A DNA stretch of 64,000 nt from Anaeromonas frigoriresistens (GTDB lineage Bacteria > Bacillota > Clostridia > Tissierellales > SIT17): the NCBI RefSeq assembly GCF_016820655.1, contig NZ_WSFT01000036.1, forward strand, positions 173,300 through 237,299, given 5' to 3'. The notes beneath the pieces were generated by a model. That model saw only the letters and a list, made by a program, of their open reading frames with translations. It did not search any database and had not been told where the DNA came from. This document shows, in pieces, positions 62,825 to 64,000 of this stretch. Position 1 is the stretch's first letter. Every line of letters starts with the position of its first letter. Made by a program: the position numbers and the translations under genes.

Positions 62825-64000
62825 ATGAGGAAATCAATTAGAGCGAGCTTATCAATATTATTAGTTTTTGTATTAACTTTTTCATTAACATTTATGCAGG
62901 TGGGTAGCATAGCAGCCTATGCTAAAGGATTAGACAATAATATAGAAAGAAAAGATGGATACGATAAAGTAGACAATTGGTCAGATAATGACTCAGAATA
63001 CACTTATACTCAGCCTGAGGGTTATATTGTAATTAAGGTAGAAGTGAAAGCAGGAAATAATATATATACCTATAAACCAGACGGTACTAAAGGATCAAAT
63101 TATTATACAGTCAACTTTAACGGAATATCAGCATCAGTAAAGGAAGATTGGACATCAGATACCAAAACATCAGATATGAAAGATATAAGTCATGTGAACT
63201 TCTATTATAGTAATAACAACGATGGAGGAAATGAAGATCCGGAAGATCCAGTAGAATATAAACCATTAAAGCCAGTATTAGAATATGTAGAAAAAGTTAA
63301 TGGAGAATATATAGCTCACTGGGGATATGAAAATAAAAATGATGAAACAGTGGATGCTCAGTTAAGTAAGTTTACTGGCAGTGTAATAGAAGGAGAACCA
63401 AAGTCAGCTGACTTTGAACCAGGAAGACATGTAGATGTATTTACTACAAAATTTAATAGTAAAACATTAGTATGGACATTAAGAGGCCCGGATGGAAGTA
63501 CAAGAACAGCAACTGCAAGTGGAGAGAATGCAATAATAGATGTACCAGAAGAACCAATAGAATATGAGCCATTAAAACCAGTGGTAGAATATGTAATAGA
63601 TAATGGAGATGGAACATTTACAGCCCATTGGGGATATGAGAATAAGAATGAAATGGAGGTAGATGCAGAGTTAAGTAAGTTTACAGGAAATGCTACAGGT
63701 GGAACAACAACACCTCCACAGACAGGATTCCTAGAAGGAAGACAAAGAGACGTATTTACAACAGAGTTCGATGGAAACAACCTAGTGTGGACATTAAGAG
63801 GTCCAGATGGAAGTACAAGAACAGCAACAGCAAGTGGAGACAATGCAATAGTACCAGAAGAACCAGAAGAACCAGAAGAACCAGAAGAACCAGAAGAGCC
63901 TGAAGAGCCTAAAGAGCCTATAGAGTTAGATATAGATATGGAAGATGATGAGTTTGAAATAGAACAGGATACTAAGTTAGAAGAAGAAGTTAATGTAAGT
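62825..64000 (+). CDS. Secreted repetitive surface protein, 3' end cut by window
   Basis: Open from ATG 62825 to the window end, 392 residues visible. Signal peptide ending near AAYAKG, a unique domain of about 110 residues, then two 102-residue repeats (period 306 bases, from 63248 and 63554). Each runs YKPLKPVLEYV ... AHWGYENKN ... LSKFTG ... DVFTTKF ... LVWTLRGPDGSTRTATASG. A PEE stalk of seven 9-base units follows (63854-63916). A cell-wall or adhesin role is likely. AGAGGAG precedes ATG. Expression is presumably gated by the three riboswitches. Confidence 0.85.
   Translation, partial: MRKSIRASLSILLVFVLTFSLTFMQVGSIAAYAKGLDNNIERKDGYDKVDNWSDNDSEYTYTQPEGYIVIKVEVKAGNNIYTYKPDGTKGSNYYTVNFNGISASVKEDWTSDTKTSDMKDISHVNFYYSNNNDGGNEDPEDPVEYKPLKPVLEYVEKVNGEYIAHWGYENKNDETVDAQLSKFTGSVIEGEPKSADFEPGRHVDVFTTKFNSKTLVWTLRGPDGSTRTATASGENAIIDVPEEPIEYEPLKPVVEYVIDNGDGTFTAHWGYENKNEMEVDAELSKFTGNATGGTTTPPQTGFLEGRQRDVFTTEFDGNNLVWTLRGPDGSTRTATASGDNAIVPEEPEEPEEPEEPEEPEEPKEPIELDIDMEDDEFEIEQDTKLEEEVNVS
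63248..63853 (+). repeat. Two 102-residue tandem repeats
   Basis: Units begin at the Pro codons 63248 and 63554 (306-base period). The best conserved block at the end of each encodes TLRGPDGSTRTATASG. The second copy carries an insertion of Thr/Pro (GGTTTPPQTG) where the first has Glu/Ala. Confidence 0.85.
63854..63916 (+). repeat. 9-bp tandem repeat encoding a PEE stalk
   Basis: Seven in-frame units starting with CCAGAAGAA, the last ones CCTGAAGAG and CCTAAAGAG. Slippage-prone and likely to vary in copy number between strains. Confidence 0.85.

Noticed and set aside
62668..62910. 80-codon minus-strand frame
   Set aside because: It crosses the third riboswitch and the signal peptide of the surface protein; no ribosome site.
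63358..63843. Open frame of 161 codons on the minus strand
   Set aside because: It lies inside the surface-protein repeats, has no ribosome site, and its own internal repeat only mirrors the 306-base repeat of the sense gene.
1..64000. tRNA, rRNA, CRISPR array, transposase, phage genes or att sites
   Set aside because: None seen on either strand; the tandem repeats present are all coding and have no spacer structure.

Overview
The window is AT-rich chromosomal DNA from an anaerobic, probably spore-forming low-GC Firmicute of the Clostridia. A Tissierellales-like amino-acid fermenter would fit, but this is an inference from gene content, not a species call. Supporting signs are strong AGGAGG ribosome sites, GTG/TTG starts, many short intrinsic terminators, a cortex-lytic spore enzyme, histidine fermentation through formimino-THF with formate-THF ligase, a T-box and c-di-GMP riboswitches. 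I see no rRNA, tRNA, insertion sequence, phage or CRISPR. The DNA is densely and regularly coding, and the one clear ruin is a broken Fur/DUF134 locus near 5.4-6.05 kb.

Layout. 0-5 kb: sugar-acid catabolism (2-keto-3-deoxygluconate kinase cut by the left edge, GntR regulator, IlvD/Edd dehydratase, GntP permease). 5.3-6.05 kb: decayed Fur and DUF134 remnants. 6.07-8.7 kb: T-box leader whose candidate specifier (CAC) and UGGG bulge both fit tRNA-His, then a polar amino-acid ABC importer. 8.8-9.8 kb: EamA permease. 9.9-13.7 kb: spermidine operon speA-speD-speE-speB behind a perfect 30-bp palindrome. 13.8-18.4 kb: FAD protein, TtcA-like protein, nitroreductase, ferritin-like protein and superoxide dismutase, the last under a perfect Fur box. 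18.4-21.1 kb: five consecutive GNAT acetyltransferases. 21.1-30.8 kb: MATE and YfcC permeases, two tiny hydrophobic genes, a DUF4258/YgiT toxin-antitoxin-like pair, a lipoprotein, a second FAD protein, a NatAB-like exporter and a small helical protein. 30.9-38.6 kb: GlnK/GlnL-type two-component system, NhaC, MATE and AbgT transporters, thioredoxin-like protein. 38.6-43.1 kb: aminotransferase, YihY, DUF1328, PRC-barrel, baeRF-type protein and an acidic lipoprotein. 43.6-50.2 kb: fhs-hutU-ftcD-hutI-fchA. 50.2-62.2 kb: HD-GYP protein, second DUF1328, M20 dipeptidase, HPr, SleL-like enzyme, ABC exporter, Ca-type P-ATPase, inositol-phosphatase-family protein, small membrane protein, SDR. 62.3-64 kb: three c-di-GMP-I riboswitches in series in front of a repetitive surface protein that runs off the right edge.

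How it fits together. The cell imports and ferments amino acids and sugar acids. Histidine import appears to be switched on by uncharged tRNA-His, while the hut genes degrade histidine to glutamate plus formyl-THF, which Fhs can convert to formate and ATP. Iron or oxidative stress is represented by the Fur-box sodA and its neighbours. c-di-GMP signalling is represented by an HD-GYP phosphodiesterase and by the triple riboswitch controlling a surface protein. The triple riboswitch array is the most unusual regulatory object in the window.
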